The position numbers and the translations under genes are program-made. From NCBI RefSeq assembly GCF_008711285.1, contig NZ_VXDC01000004.1:124001-188000 (forward strand): 64,000 nt of DNA. The letters are read 5' to 3'. Every line of letters begins with the position of its first letter. Position 1 is the first letter of the stretch. Positions 25,658 through 35,115 of this stretch are shown piece by piece. The notes under the pieces were generated by a model, which was given only the letters and a program-made list of their open reading frames with translations, ran no database searches and had not been told where the DNA came from. Origin of the DNA: Roseibium aquae (lineage in GTDB: Bacteria > Pseudomonadota > Alphaproteobacteria > Rhizobiales > Stappiaceae).

Positions 25658-28013
25658 TCCACGCAAGGGACAGCCCGCTGCGGCCGCGACACTGGCTCAA
25701 GTGCGCAAGCCCCTTGCGCATGACAGCGCCCAGAAACACGTGACCGGGACGGCGGCTTATGTCGACGATGTGGTCGAACCGGTTGGAATGCTGCATGTCG
25801 CTCCGGGTTGGGCCCGAAACGCCGTGCGTGGAAAGATCCTGAACCTCGATCTCGACAAGGCAAGGGCCGTAGACGGCGTGGTTGCGGTTCTGACCGCCGC
25901 CGATGTTCCAGGCATCAATGACTGTTCGCCAGCTCTCGGCGATGATCCGGTCTTCGCCGATGGCGAAATCCAGTTTTTCGGACAGGTCGTTTTCGCCGTC
26001 GTCGCCGAGACCCGCGATGCCGCCCGCCGGGCCGCGCGGCTGGCAGCAGTGGAGATCGAGCCGATCACGGCCATCATCTCGCCCGAAGATGCTGTGGCGG
26101 CCGACACCACGGTCCTGCCGGACTATCAATTCCGCCGGGGGTCGCCCGAAACCGGAATGACGGCGGCAGATCACATCTTGTCGGGCGTCATGCATATCGG
26201 CGGCCAGGAACACTTTTATCTGGAGGGACAAGCCGCCTTTGCCGTGCCGCAGGAAGACGGGGGCATGTTTGTCCACTCGTCCACGCAGCATCCCACGGAA
26301 GTGCAGCACACGGTTGCCAAGGTCTTGGGCGTGCCGGATGCGCTCGTGACCACCGAAGTGCGGCGCATGGGCGGCGGCTTTGGCGGCAAGGAGAGCCAGG
26401 CGAACCAATGGGCGGCGATCGCGGCGATTGCCGCCGCTCACACCGGCCGGCCGTGCAAGCTGAGGCTTGACCGTGATGACGACATGATCATGACCGGCAA
26501 ACGGCACGATTTCCGGGTCGAGTGGCAGGTGGGACATGACGGTGAAGGCCGGATCCGCGCCGTCGAGCTCGATTTTCTGGCCCGCTGCGGCTATTCCGCA
26601 GACCTGTCGCTCGGCGTGAACGACCGCACCATGTTCCATGCCGATTCCAGCTACTTTTATCCGGACGCGGCAATCCGCAGCCGGAGGCTGAAGACCGACA
26701 CCGTGTCCAACACCGCGTTTCGCGGCTTTGGCGGCCCTCAAGGGATGCTGGCGGCCGAACGTCTGATTGATGCCATCGCGATTTCCACCGGCAAGGATCC
26801 GCTGGAGGTCCGCAAGATCAATTTCTATGACGCTGAGCGGAATTTCACGCCCTATGGCATGCCGGTGGAAGAACATCATGTCTTGCACGACCTGATCGCC
26901 CAGTTGGAGAAGAGTTCCGGTTACTGGGACCGGCGGGAGCGCGTCCGGGCTTTCAATGCGGCGAGCCCGGTGCTCAAGAAAGGCTTGGCCCTGACCCCGG
27001 TGAAGTTCGGAATTTCTTTTACACTTAAGCACTTGAATCAAGCCGGGGCGTTGGTTCACCTCTATACCGATGGCTCGATCCAGCTCAATCATGGCGGCAC
27101 CGAAATGGGGCAGGGGCTCTATCAGAAGGTTGCCCAGGTAGTTGCCGACGAATTCGGCGTCGGCCTCGACCGGATCCGCATCACCGCGACCAACACGTCC
27201 AAGGTGCCCAACACCGGCCCGACGGCCGCTTCATCGGGAACGGATCTCAACGCGATGGCAGCCAAGCGCGCGGCAGAGGCGATCAAGGCCCGGTTGATCG
27301 GATTCTTGTCAACCGAGCATCAGGTGCCGGAAGACCAGATCCATTTCGCCTCCAACAAGGTGTTCGCCGGCGAGAAGGTGCTGACGCTTGCCGAAGTGGC
27401 GAAGGCCGCGCACATGGCGCGGATCCAGATGTCCCACGCCGGTTTCTATGCGACCCCGGGCATTACCTGGGAGCGGGAGAGCGCAACCGGCCGCCCGTTC
27501 CTCTATTTCGCCTATGGCGGAGCGTGCGCGGAAGTCACCATCGACACCATGACCGGTGAAATGACCGTGGACCGGGTCGATATTCTCCATGACGTTGGCC
27601 ATTCCATCAATCCTGCCATCGATATTGGGCAGATCGAGGGCGGGTTCGTTCAGGGGATGGGCTGGCTTACGACGGAGGAACTGTGGTGGGACGACGCTGG
27701 ACGGCTGCGGACACATGCGCCATCGACCTACAAGATCCCGACGGCGTCGGATATCCCGCCGGACTTCCGCGTCGCCCTTTACGAGGGCAACGGCAATCCG
27801 CAGGACACAATCTATCGTTCGAAAGCGGTCGGCGAACCGCCCGTGATGCTCGCGAATGCCGTGTTCTGCGCCATCAACGATGCGGTCGCCAGCCTCAAGC
27901 CCGGGATGATTCCCGAGTTGAACGCCCCCGCCACGCCGGAAGCGATCATGAAGGCGGTGAGAGGCATGCGGAGAGCCAAGGCGCCGCAATCGCACGAACC
28001 GGTGCAGGCATGA
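25641..28013 (+). CDS. xdhB: Xanthine dehydrogenase large subunit (molybdopterin)
   Basis: 790 residues binding the molybdenum cofactor and hydroxylating hypoxanthine and xanthine to urate. Landmarks: HDSAQKHVTGTAAYVDD at the start, GQEHFYLEGQ near residue 190, RRMGGGFGGKESQANQ, SNTAFRGFGGPQG, LNHGGTEMGQGLYQKV, PTAASSGTDLNAMA, and the catalytic Glu in SKAVGEPPVML near residue 730. The start at ATG 25641 is supported by GGGAGG 6 bases upstream and overlaps the xdhA end. A long antisense open frame across it is a shadow. Its stop overlaps the xdhC start by 4 bases. Confidence 0.97.
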   Translation: MTAPLDPRKGQPAAAATLAQVRKPLAHDSAQKHVTGTAAYVDDVVEPVGMLHVAPGWARNAVRGKILNLDLDKARAVDGVVAVLTAADVPGINDCSPALGDDPVFADGEIQFFGQVVFAVVAETRDAARRAARLAAVEIEPITAIISPEDAVAADTTVLPDYQFRRGSPETGMTAADHILSGVMHIGGQEHFYLEGQAAFAVPQEDGGMFVHSSTQHPTEVQHTVAKVLGVPDALVTTEVRRMGGGFGGKESQANQWAAIAAIAAAHTGRPCKLRLDRDDDMIMTGKRHDFRVEWQVGHDGEGRIRAVELDFLARCGYSADLSLGVNDRTMFHADSSYFYPDAAIRSRRLKTDTVSNTAFRGFGGPQGMLAAERLIDAIAISTGKDPLEVRKINFYDAERNFTPYGMPVEEHHVLHDLIAQLEKSSGYWDRRERVRAFNAASPVLKKGLALTPVKFGISFTLKHLNQAGALVHLYTDGSIQLNHGGTEMGQGLYQKVAQVVADEFGVGLDRIRITATNTSKVPNTGPTAASSGTDLNAMAAKRAAEAIKARLIGFLSTEHQVPEDQIHFASNKVFAGEKVLTLAEVAKAAHMARIQMSHAGFYATPGITWERESATGRPFLYFAYGGACAEVTIDTMTGEMTVDRVDILHDVGHSINPAIDIGQIEGGFVQGMGWLTTEELWWDDAGRLRTHAPSTYKIPTASDIPPDFRVALYEGNGNPQDTIYRSKAVGEPPVMLANAVFCAINDAVASLKPGMIPELNAPATPEAIMKAVRGMRRAKAPQSHEPVQA

Positions 28014-29005
28014 TCGTCTGGGCCCATATCGCGGAGACACTGGAAACGGGAGCGGGCTGTGCCCTGGTGACAGTGGCCCGCGCGGAAGGCTCGACGCCGC
28101 GTGAGGCCGGGGCCCGGATGGTGGTCCGGCAGGATGGTGCCTTTTTCGGCACGATTGGCGGCGGGAGCCTGGAATACGAGGCGATAAAATGGGCCCGGGA
28201 GGGTTTGGCCGAAAAGGTGCCGGGCTTGACCATCAAACGCATGTCTTTGGGACCGGACCTTGGCCAATGCTGCGGCGGGCGGACGGATATCGCCATCGAA
28301 GTGCTCGGCCCGGGCGCGCTCGACACCGCGCGCCAGCTCGCCGCGTTTGAACGGACCGGCGGGCGGTTTTCCACCGTCGCCCGGATCGTGGACCATGGTC
28401 CTATCATCCGCAGCATCGAGGAGGCGCCGGACAGCCCCGACTTCGAGTTGGATGGGCATGGACGGCTGCGCGAGCGTTTCGGAATGGACCGCCGCCCGGT
28501 CTTCTTGTTTGGTGCCGGCCATGTCGGCAGGGCACTGGTCCTCGCCCTTGCGCCTTTGCCGTTCCAGGTGACCTGGATCGACAGCCGCGCGGAGCAGTTT
28601 CCCTCTGCCGTTCCTTCCAACACGCAAAAACGGCTTGTCGACCGGCCTGCGGAGGTGCTGGCGCACGCGCCGGCTTCGGCCTTCATTTTGGCCATGACCC
28701 ATTCCCATGCCCAGGACGAGGACATCATGGCCGCAGCCCTGGCGCAGCAGCGCTTTGCCTATTGCGGTGTGATCGGCAGCCGAACCAAACGCGCGCGCTT
28801 CGTCAAAAGACTGAAACAAAGAGGAATTCCTGAGGCGATCGTGGCATCGATGGTCTGTCCCATCGGCCTTCCATCGGTGCGGTCGAAGCTGCCCGCCGCC
28901 ATTGCGGCCGGGGTCGCCGCAGACCTTCTTTTGCGGGATGAAGCAGCTCATCAACAGGCCGGTGCTGGCAAAGGGCTTGCACAACAAATAACACATGGTC
29001 AATAA
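28010..29005 (+). CDS. xdhC: Xanthine dehydrogenase accessory protein
   Basis: Binds molybdenum cofactor, promotes its sulfuration and inserts it into XdhB; it is not part of the mature enzyme. 331 residues. The N-terminal domain has GSTPREAGARMVV, FFGTIGGGSLEYEAI and the diagnostic DLGQCCGGRTDIAIE near residue 87. The C-terminal Rossmann domain has VFLFGAGHVGRALVLAL near residue 165, AFILAMTHSHAQDEDIM and YCGVIGSRTKRARF. It begins at the ATGA overlapping the xdhB stop; the open frame extending upstream in xdhB is not used. Confidence 0.96.
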   Translation: MIVWAHIAETLETGAGCALVTVARAEGSTPREAGARMVVRQDGAFFGTIGGGSLEYEAIKWAREGLAEKVPGLTIKRMSLGPDLGQCCGGRTDIAIEVLGPGALDTARQLAAFERTGGRFSTVARIVDHGPIIRSIEEAPDSPDFELDGHGRLRERFGMDRRPVFLFGAGHVGRALVLALAPLPFQVTWIDSRAEQFPSAVPSNTQKRLVDRPAEVLAHAPASAFILAMTHSHAQDEDIMAAALAQQRFAYCGVIGSRTKRARFVKRLKQRGIPEAIVASMVCPIGLPSVRSKLPAAIAAGVAADLLLRDEAAHQQAGAGKGLAQQITHGQ

Positions 29006-29031
29006 AGCGGCAGAACCTTGGGGGTGAACAG

Positions 29032-30612
29032 GTGGCAGAGGTGTTGATGGCGGGCGAGGAAGACCGCACCCACGCCCAGAAAAGACCGGAAACGGGCACG
29101 CTGCTCGATGCGCGTGGCTTGACCAAGCGCTTTGGTGACATCCTGGCCAATGACCGTGTCGATCTGGCGATCAACACCGGCGAGATCCATGCGCTTCTGG
29201 GCGAGAACGGGGCCGGGAAATCCACCCTCGTCAAGATGTTTTACGGATCGCTGGAACCGGATGGGGGGGCGATTTCGTGGCAAGGGCGGACGGTCGCCAT
29301 CACAAGCCCGGCGGAAGCCCGTGCGCTCGGCATCGGCATGGTGTTCCAGCATTTCTCCCTGTTCGAGGCCCTGACCGTCGCCGAGAACATCGCATTGGCC
29401 TTTCCCAAGCCTGGAAACATGCGCAAACTGGCGGCCCGCATCCGCGAGGTGTCCGAAGACTACGGCCTGCCGCTTGACCCTGACGCGGTGGTCGCGGATC
29501 TGCCGGTCGGTATTCGCCAACGGATCGAGATCGTCCGCTGTCTGCTTCAAGAACCGCGCCTCATCATCATGGATGAACCCACATCCGTCCTGACACCCCA
29601 GGAGGCGGACCGGCTGTTCCTCACTTTGCAACGGCTGGCCAGCGAGGGCTGTGCTGTGCTGTATATCTCCCATCGTCTGGAAGAGGTTCAGCGGATCTGC
29701 CATCACGCCACGATCCTTCGGCACGGCAAGGTGGTTCGCGAATGCGATCCGACCCGCGAGACGGCCGCTTCGCTTGCGCGCATGATGGTCGGAACAGAGG
29801 TCATGGGCGTTTCGATCACCGATCACGAACCCGCCATTGGCCGAACCCGTCTGGCCCTGAGAAACCTGACTTCCCCCGCTACCAACCCGTTTGCCACCGA
29901 ATTGCGGGGCATCAACCTGGATGTCCGGGCGGGGGAGGTGGTTGCCATCGCGGGCGTTGCCGGCAATGGCCAGGGCGAACTGTTCGATGCCGTTTCCGGG
30001 GAAGTGCGCGTTGGGCCGGACATGGTCTGCCTGGACGATGGTCCGTGCGGCAACCGGGACATCACCTGGCGGCGGCGCAGGAACGCGGCATTCGTGCCCG
30101 AGGAACGCCTCGGGCACGGCGCCGTGCCGGGCATGAAGCTGTCCCAGAATGTCATCCTGACGCGCCACGGCACGGGCGATGGCTTGTCGAGTGCCGGTTT
30201 TCTTTCCAGCAAGATGGCTGTCGGCATCGAGCAGCGGATCAAGAAAACCTATGACGTCCGCATGTCGCATGATGATCCGGAGGCCCGTTCGCTATCGGGC
30301 GGAAATCTGCAAAAATTCGTGGTTGGCCGGGAACTCGACCGCAAGCCGGGCATTCTCGTCGTCAATCAGCCGACCTGGGGCGTCGACGCCGGCGCGGCCG
30401 CTTTGATCCGCCAGGCCTTGATCGATCTGGCACGGTCCGGATCCGCCGTACTGGTGATCAGCCAGGACCTTGATGAGATCTTCGAGATCGCTGACCGCAT
30501 TGCGGTCATATCGCGCGGGCATCTGTCCGGCGCCGAAGATGCCCGCACCATGACCCGCGAGCGCATCGGCCTGCTCATGGCGGGTGATGCGGAAAAGGCG
30601 GGAGCGGCGTGA
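29032..30612 (+). CDS. BMP-type ABC importer, double ATP-binding protein
   Basis: 526 residues with two fused nucleotide-binding domains, as in nucleoside/purine importers of the NupA/YufO type. Domain 1: Walker A GENGAGKST near residue 60, Walker B LIIMDEPTS, with LPVGIRQR in place of the usual signature. Domain 2 from about 280: a weak Walker A GVAGNGQGE, a good signature LSGGNLQKF, and Walker B ILVVNQPTWGVD, a common asymmetry in this family. Start: GTG at 29032 (GGGGGTG upstream) or ATG at 29047 (CAGAGG upstream) are equally possible. It overlaps the first permease gene as TGATG. Context indicates a purine base or a purine-derived substrate. Confidence 0.93.
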   Translation: MAEVLMAGEEDRTHAQKRPETGTLLDARGLTKRFGDILANDRVDLAINTGEIHALLGENGAGKSTLVKMFYGSLEPDGGAISWQGRTVAITSPAEARALGIGMVFQHFSLFEALTVAENIALAFPKPGNMRKLAARIREVSEDYGLPLDPDAVVADLPVGIRQRIEIVRCLLQEPRLIIMDEPTSVLTPQEADRLFLTLQRLASEGCAVLYISHRLEEVQRICHHATILRHGKVVRECDPTRETAASLARMMVGTEVMGVSITDHEPAIGRTRLALRNLTSPATNPFATELRGINLDVRAGEVVAIAGVAGNGQGELFDAVSGEVRVGPDMVCLDDGPCGNRDITWRRRRNAAFVPEERLGHGAVPGMKLSQNVILTRHGTGDGLSSAGFLSSKMAVGIEQRIKKTYDVRMSHDDPEARSLSGGNLQKFVVGRELDRKPGILVVNQPTWGVDAGAAALIRQALIDLARSGSAVLVISQDLDEIFEIADRIAVISRGHLSGAEDARTMTRERIGLLMAGDAEKAGAA

Positions 30613-31706
30613 TGCGGATCGAACTCGTCAAACGCAAGGAACAAAGCCGGGCGATGCTGCTTCTGTCGCCATTGATCGCGGTCGGCCTCACCTTGATCAC
30701 CGCAGCGCTGCTGTTCATAGTGACCGGCAAGGACCCGGCGCTCGGCCTCTACAAGTTTTTCATCGAGCCGCTGACAGACACCTGGTCGCTTCAGGAAATC
30801 GTGGTCAAGGCGACCCCCCTCATCCTGATTGCCTGTGGATTGTCGGTCTGTTTCCTGTCCAACAACTGGAACATTGGCGCCGAAGGCCAGTTTGTTTTTG
30901 GCGCCATTTGCGGCTGCTTCCTGCCAATCCTTTTTCCTGAATTCGCAAACGGGGCGACCCTGCCGCTGATGCTGCTGTTCGGGGCGCTCGGTGGAGCAGC
31001 CTGGGCGTTCATCCCCGCGATCCTTAAGACGCGCTTCAACACCAACGAGATCCTCACAAGTCTGATGCTGGTCTATGTCGCCGGCCTTCTGCTCGATTAT
31101 CTAGTGCGCGGTCCCTGGCGCGATCCAGGCGGCTTCAATTTTCCCGAATCCCGGATCTTTTCAGATGCGGCAACGCTGCCGGCCATCGGCGATGGACGGA
31201 TGAGCCTGTCCGCCCCCATTGCCCTGATCGTCGTTGTGGTTCTGGCCATCGTGCTCGCCAGGACCATGAAGGGATTTGAGATCCGCGTGATGGGCGAGAG
31301 CCCGCGTGCGGGCAGTTTCGCGGGATTTTCCGCCAAGAAGCTCACGCTTTTTGCCTTCGCGTTTGCTGGCGCGATGGCCGGTCTGGCTGGAACGATGGAA
31401 GTCTCCGGATCACTCAACCAACTCCTCCCGAGCATTTCTCCCGGGTACGGGTTCACCGCGATCATCGTTGCTTTTCTGGGCCGGTTGAATCCGGTCGGGA
31501 TCCTCGTGGCGGGGTTCATTCTGGCTCTGTCCTATATTGGCGGGGAAGCCGTGCAGGCCTCCATGGGAGTGTCGGACAAGATTGCCAGCGTGATCCAGGG
31601 GCTGCTGCTTTTCTATGTGCTCGCATGCGATACGCTCATTCTCTATCAGGTCCGTTTGAGCCGCGCGCGTCCAGCGGCAATCGCCGGGGAGGCGGAACAT
31701 GTTTGA
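30612..31706 (+). CDS. BMP-type ABC importer, permease 1
   Basis: 364 residues, an inner-membrane permease of the BPD_transp_2 type (YufP-like). About ten hydrophobic segments are visible, starting with LLLSPLIAVGLTLITAALLF near residue 20. Typical sequence includes ACGLSVCFLSNNWNIGAEGQ, ILKTRFNTNEILTSLMLVYV, and FAGAMAGLAGTMEVSG. The ATG at 30612 shares bases with the upstream TGA. Its 3' end overlaps permease 2 by 8 bases, as expected for two subunits forming a heterodimer. Confidence 0.94.
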   Translation: MRIELVKRKEQSRAMLLLSPLIAVGLTLITAALLFIVTGKDPALGLYKFFIEPLTDTWSLQEIVVKATPLILIACGLSVCFLSNNWNIGAEGQFVFGAICGCFLPILFPEFANGATLPLMLLFGALGGAAWAFIPAILKTRFNTNEILTSLMLVYVAGLLLDYLVRGPWRDPGGFNFPESRIFSDAATLPAIGDGRMSLSAPIALIVVVVLAIVLARTMKGFEIRVMGESPRAGSFAGFSAKKLTLFAFAFAGAMAGLAGTMEVSGSLNQLLPSISPGYGFTAIIVAFLGRLNPVGILVAGFILALSYIGGEAVQASMGVSDKIASVIQGLLLFYVLACDTLILYQVRLSRARPAAIAGEAEHV

Positions 31707-32613
31707 GGCCGTTCTTCTCACAGTCATCACTGCGGCTACGCCCCTGCTGATCGCCGCCATCGGCGAACTGGTCGTCGAGCGGTCGGGCGTTCTCAACCTC
31801 GGCGTCGAAGGCATGATGATCATGGGTGCCGTTGTCGGCTTCGCGGTCGCCAACCAAACAGGCTCGGGAAGCCTGGGCGTTGTGGCAGCCATCGGAGCGG
31901 GGATGGCCATGTCGGCCCTGTTCGCGTTCCTCGTGCTGGTCATGGTGACGAACCAGGTGGCAAGCGGCCTCGCGCTGACCATCCTTGGACTGGGGCTGTC
32001 CGGCATGATCGGCGAGGCCTTTATCGGGGTTCCCGGTCTCAAATTGCCCGAACTCCATATTCCGTTTCTTTCGGACCTCCCGTTCATCGGGCCTGTGGTG
32101 TTCCAGCAGGATGCCCTAGTCTATGTGGCCTTCGCTTTGGTTGCCGGGGTCAGCTACATGCTCTTCCGCACCCGCATGGGCCTGGTGCTGCGTTCGGTTG
32201 GCGACAATCACGCCTCCGCGCATGCCCTTGGATATTCGGTCATCAAAGTGCGGTTCCTGGCGATCCTGTTTGGCGGGGCCTGTGCCGGACTGGCCGGGGC
32301 CTACATGTCGCTCGCCTATACGCCGCAATGGGTTGAGAACATGACGGCCGGACGGGGCTGGATAGCCCTGGCCCTGGTTGTCTTCGCCTCCTGGCTGCCC
32401 TGGCGTGTGGTTGCCGGCGCCTACCTCTTCGGGGCCGTGACCGTCCTGACATTCCACGCTCAGGCGCAAGGTTTCGGTATACCGTCCCAATTCCTGTCCA
32501 GTCTGCCGTATCTTGCCACCATCGTGGTGCTTGTCTTGATTTCGGCAAATCGCAGACTGACGCTGGTCAACACTCCGGCCTGCCTCGGCAAGCCGTTCGT
32601 ACCGGACCGGTAG
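31699..32613 (+). CDS. BMP-type ABC importer, permease 2
   Basis: 304 residues, the partner permease (YufQ-like). It begins with ATPLLIAAIGELVVERSGVL and NLGVEGMMIMGAVVGF, the standard opening of this branch, and contains GACAGLAGAYMSLAYTP. About eight hydrophobic segments are visible. It forms the membrane pore with permease 1. The solute-binding gene follows after 100 bases on the same strand. Confidence 0.94.
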   Translation: MFEAVLLTVITAATPLLIAAIGELVVERSGVLNLGVEGMMIMGAVVGFAVANQTGSGSLGVVAAIGAGMAMSALFAFLVLVMVTNQVASGLALTILGLGLSGMIGEAFIGVPGLKLPELHIPFLSDLPFIGPVVFQQDALVYVAFALVAGVSYMLFRTRMGLVLRSVGDNHASAHALGYSVIKVRFLAILFGGACAGLAGAYMSLAYTPQWVENMTAGRGWIALALVVFASWLPWRVVAGAYLFGAVTVLTFHAQAQGFGIPSQFLSSLPYLATIVVLVLISANRRLTLVNTPACLGKPFVPDR

Positions 32614-32713
32614 GGCCTCCCAGCCGCCGGTTCATGCCAGGCCCGCCGCGATCCGGGCTTTGGCAAACAGCATGATCGCCGCAAATAGATCAACCAAGAG
32701 GGGAAGTCGTGTA

Positions 32714-33778
32714 ATGAAAAACGTTCTGAAATCCGCTGTCGCGGGTCTGGCCCTGATGGCCGGTGCCTCCGCCGCGAATGCCGCCGACCTGAAGGCCTGT
32801 TTCGTCTATGTCGGACCCGTTGGGGACTTCGGCTGGAGCTACCAGCATGATCAGGGCCGTCTTTCCGTCGAAGAACATTTCGGCGATCGGGTTGAAACCG
32901 CCTATCTGGAAAGCGTGAAGGAAGGCCCGGACGCCGAGCGGGCGATCGAGCGCTTTGCCCGCGACGGATGCGGCATCATTTTCACCACCTCCTTCGGGTT
33001 CATGAACCCGACGATCAAGGTCGCCGCAAAGTATCCGGATGTGAAGTTCGAGCATGCGACCGGATACAAGACCGCGGAAAACGTCGCGACCTATAACTCA
33101 AAGTTCCATCAGGGCCGCTACATCATCGGTCAGATTGCCGCCAAGCAGTCAAAGACCGGTGTTGCCGGCTACATCGCCTCTTTCCCCATTCCGGAAGTCG
33201 TGTCGGGCATCAACGCGTTCATGCTGGGCGCCCAGTCGGTGAATCCGGACTTCCAAGTGAAGGTTGTCTGGGTGAACACCTGGTTCGATCCGGGCAAGGA
33301 AGCCGACGCGGCGAAGGCCCTGATCGACCAGGGCGCGGATGTCATTTCCCAGCACACCGATTCCACGGCGCCGCTTCAGGTCGCCCAGGAGCGGGGCGTT
33401 CACGGGTTCGGGCAAGCGTCCGACATGATCGCCTTCGCACCGGATGCGCAATACACCTCGATCATTGACGAATGGGGTCCATACTACATCCACCGGGTCG
33501 AGGAAGTGTTGAACGGGACCTGGAAGAGCCATTCTTCCTGGGAAGGGCTGGCTGAAGGCCACGTGGTGATGGCGCCATACACCAATCTGCCCGAGGATGT
33601 CGTTGCGATGGCCAAGGCAACCGAACAGAAGATCATCGATGGATGGGAGCCCTTCACCGGCCCGATCACCAAGCAGGACGGCACCGTGGCCGCCGAAGAT
33701 GGTGTCCGGTTGGATGACGGCGCGATTCTTGGGATGAACTGGTATGTAAAAGGCATCGACGACAAGCTGCCGCAATAA
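32714..33778 (+). CDS. BMP family substrate-binding protein of the purine-linked ABC importer
   Basis: 354 residues. The signal peptide covers about residues 1-23 (MKNVLKSAVAGLALMAGASAANA). The mature protein begins ADLKACFVYVGPVGDFGWSY and has the BMP/Med lipoprotein-type fold (IIFTTSFGFMNPTIKVA, HQGRYIIGQIAAKQSKTG, DVISQHTDSTAPLQVA). There is no lipobox cysteine, so it is a soluble periplasmic protein. AAGAGGGGAAG lies about 8 bases before the ATG, which rules out the in-frame ATG at 32660. Flanked by xdh and urate genes; I infer a purine such as xanthine, hypoxanthine or urate as ligand. Confidence 0.94.
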   Translation: MKNVLKSAVAGLALMAGASAANAADLKACFVYVGPVGDFGWSYQHDQGRLSVEEHFGDRVETAYLESVKEGPDAERAIERFARDGCGIIFTTSFGFMNPTIKVAAKYPDVKFEHATGYKTAENVATYNSKFHQGRYIIGQIAAKQSKTGVAGYIASFPIPEVVSGINAFMLGAQSVNPDFQVKVVWVNTWFDPGKEADAAKALIDQGADVISQHTDSTAPLQVAQERGVHGFGQASDMIAFAPDAQYTSIIDEWGPYYIHRVEEVLNGTWKSHSSWEGLAEGHVVMAPYTNLPEDVVAMAKATEQKIIDGWEPFTGPITKQDGTVAAEDGVRLDDGAILGMNWYVKGIDDKLPQ

Positions 33779-33786
33779 AACGGTCT

Positions 33787-33823
33787 CGGGCCGCCGCCGC
33801 ATCCCAGCGGTTCCGGCGGCCCG
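33787..33823 (+). terminator. Strong hairpin after the BMP protein gene
   Basis: A perfect 10-bp stem joins 33787-33796 with 33814-33823, and an inner 4-bp stem joins 33797-33800 with 33807-33810. It starts 8 bases after the stop codon. No T-run follows directly, so it may protect the transporter mRNA or terminate only in part before puuD. Confidence 0.6.
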
Positions 33824-33906
33824 GTTCCTGACCCTGTTTGCGCGCCGGGAGACGGGCTTGACCCGGCCGGTGCGCCCCTCATCCGCATTTCTTGGACGGA
33901 GCGCGC

Positions 33907-35097
33907 ATGACCCTTGCCTTTGCAATGGATTGGTTGAACCTGCTGTTCCGGTGGGCCCATCTCGTTGTTGGGATCGCCTGGATCGGGACTTCCTTCTACT
34001 TCATCGCGCTCGATCTCTCGCTGAGAAAGCGCGAGAAAATGAAGGAAGGTGTGTTCGGCACCGCTTGGGAGGTTCATGGCGGCGGCTTCTATCATGTCGA
34101 AAAATACACGGTCGCGCCCAGGGAGCTTCCCGAAGATCTGATCTGGTACAAGTGGGAGGCCTATCTGACCTGGGTCACGGGCTTCGCCCTGCTGATTGTC
34201 ATGTACTACTTCAATGCCAGCGCCTATCTGATCGATCCCGCGAAAATGGACCTGCGTCCGCTCGATGCGATTGCAATATCGGTTCTGTCGCTGGCTGCGG
34301 GATGGCTCGTCTATGACCGGTTGTGCCGTTCGAGGATCGGCCAGAACACGGGGTTGCTCGCGATCTGCGTGTTCCTGCTGATCATGGCGGCCACCTATAT
34401 GTACACCCATGTCTTTTCCGGCAGGGGCGCGTTGATCCATGTGGGCGCCTTCATGGGAACGATCATGGCGGTCAACGTCTTCGGCGTGATCATCCCGAAC
34501 CAGAAGAAGATCGTCGCAAGTCTTCTGAAAGGCGAGGCACCCGATCCGGCACTGGGAGCGATGGGCAAGCAGCGTTCGGTGCACAACAATTATCTGACCT
34601 TGCCGGTGCTCCTGATGATGGTGTCGAACCATTATCCCATGTTGACCGGGCACCCCCAGGCCTGGCTGCTGGTGGCCCTTGTTCTGGTGATCGGCGGCAT
34701 GGTGCGTCATTTCCTGAACCGGCACGATGCCGGTGACAGTATCCGGAAGTTCTGGTGGACCCTGCCGGCTGCCGCCACCGGTCTGGCGGTTGCCCTCGTG
34801 ATGACCGCTCCGCGCGACTTTTCCAGCATCGGCGGCCCGCAGATCGCCGATGCGACCGTGGTTGCCATCACACAGACCCATTGCGCGACCTGTCACGCGG
34901 CCACTCCAACTTATGAGGGCTTCGACGAGGCGCCCAAGAATATTCAACTTGAAACGGTGGAAGATCTTCGCCGCTATGCGGATCTGGTCATGGCGCAGGC
35001 CGTCCAGTCGGATGCCATGCCGCTTGCAAATGAAAGCGGCATGACACGCGAGGAGCGGGATACTCTGGGTCTCTGGTTGGCGCAGCAACGAAAATGA
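33907..35097 (+). CDS. puuD: Membrane urate oxidase with cytochrome c domain
   Basis: 396 residues of the PuuD type, the membrane-bound urate hydroxylase that passes electrons to the respiratory chain instead of making hydrogen peroxide. The N-terminal 300 residues carry about eight membrane segments with conserved WAHLVVGIAWIGTSFYFIAL near residue 17, WEVHGGGFYHVEKY, and GRGALIHVGAFMGTIM. The C-terminal periplasmic part holds one heme c site, HCATCH, near residue 323, and AMPLANESGMT, whose Met may be the distal heme ligand. The ATG at 33907 follows GGACGGA and is better than the TTG at 33892. It precedes uraD by 18 bases. Confidence 0.95.
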   Translation: MTLAFAMDWLNLLFRWAHLVVGIAWIGTSFYFIALDLSLRKREKMKEGVFGTAWEVHGGGFYHVEKYTVAPRELPEDLIWYKWEAYLTWVTGFALLIVMYYFNASAYLIDPAKMDLRPLDAIAISVLSLAAGWLVYDRLCRSRIGQNTGLLAICVFLLIMAATYMYTHVFSGRGALIHVGAFMGTIMAVNVFGVIIPNQKKIVASLLKGEAPDPALGAMGKQRSVHNNYLTLPVLLMMVSNHYPMLTGHPQAWLLVALVLVIGGMVRHFLNRHDAGDSIRKFWWTLPAAATGLAVALVMTAPRDFSSIGGPQIADATVVAITQTHCATCHAATPTYEGFDEAPKNIQLETVEDLRRYADLVMAQAVQSDAMPLANESGMTREERDTLGLWLAQQRK

Positions 35098-35115
35098 ACG
35101 GCGCGGGGGAGGGGA

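Noticed and set aside
25503..27092. 529-codon open frame antisense to xdhB
   Set aside because: It lies fully opposite well-supported xdh genes, has no recognisable domain, and long antisense frames are common at this GC content.
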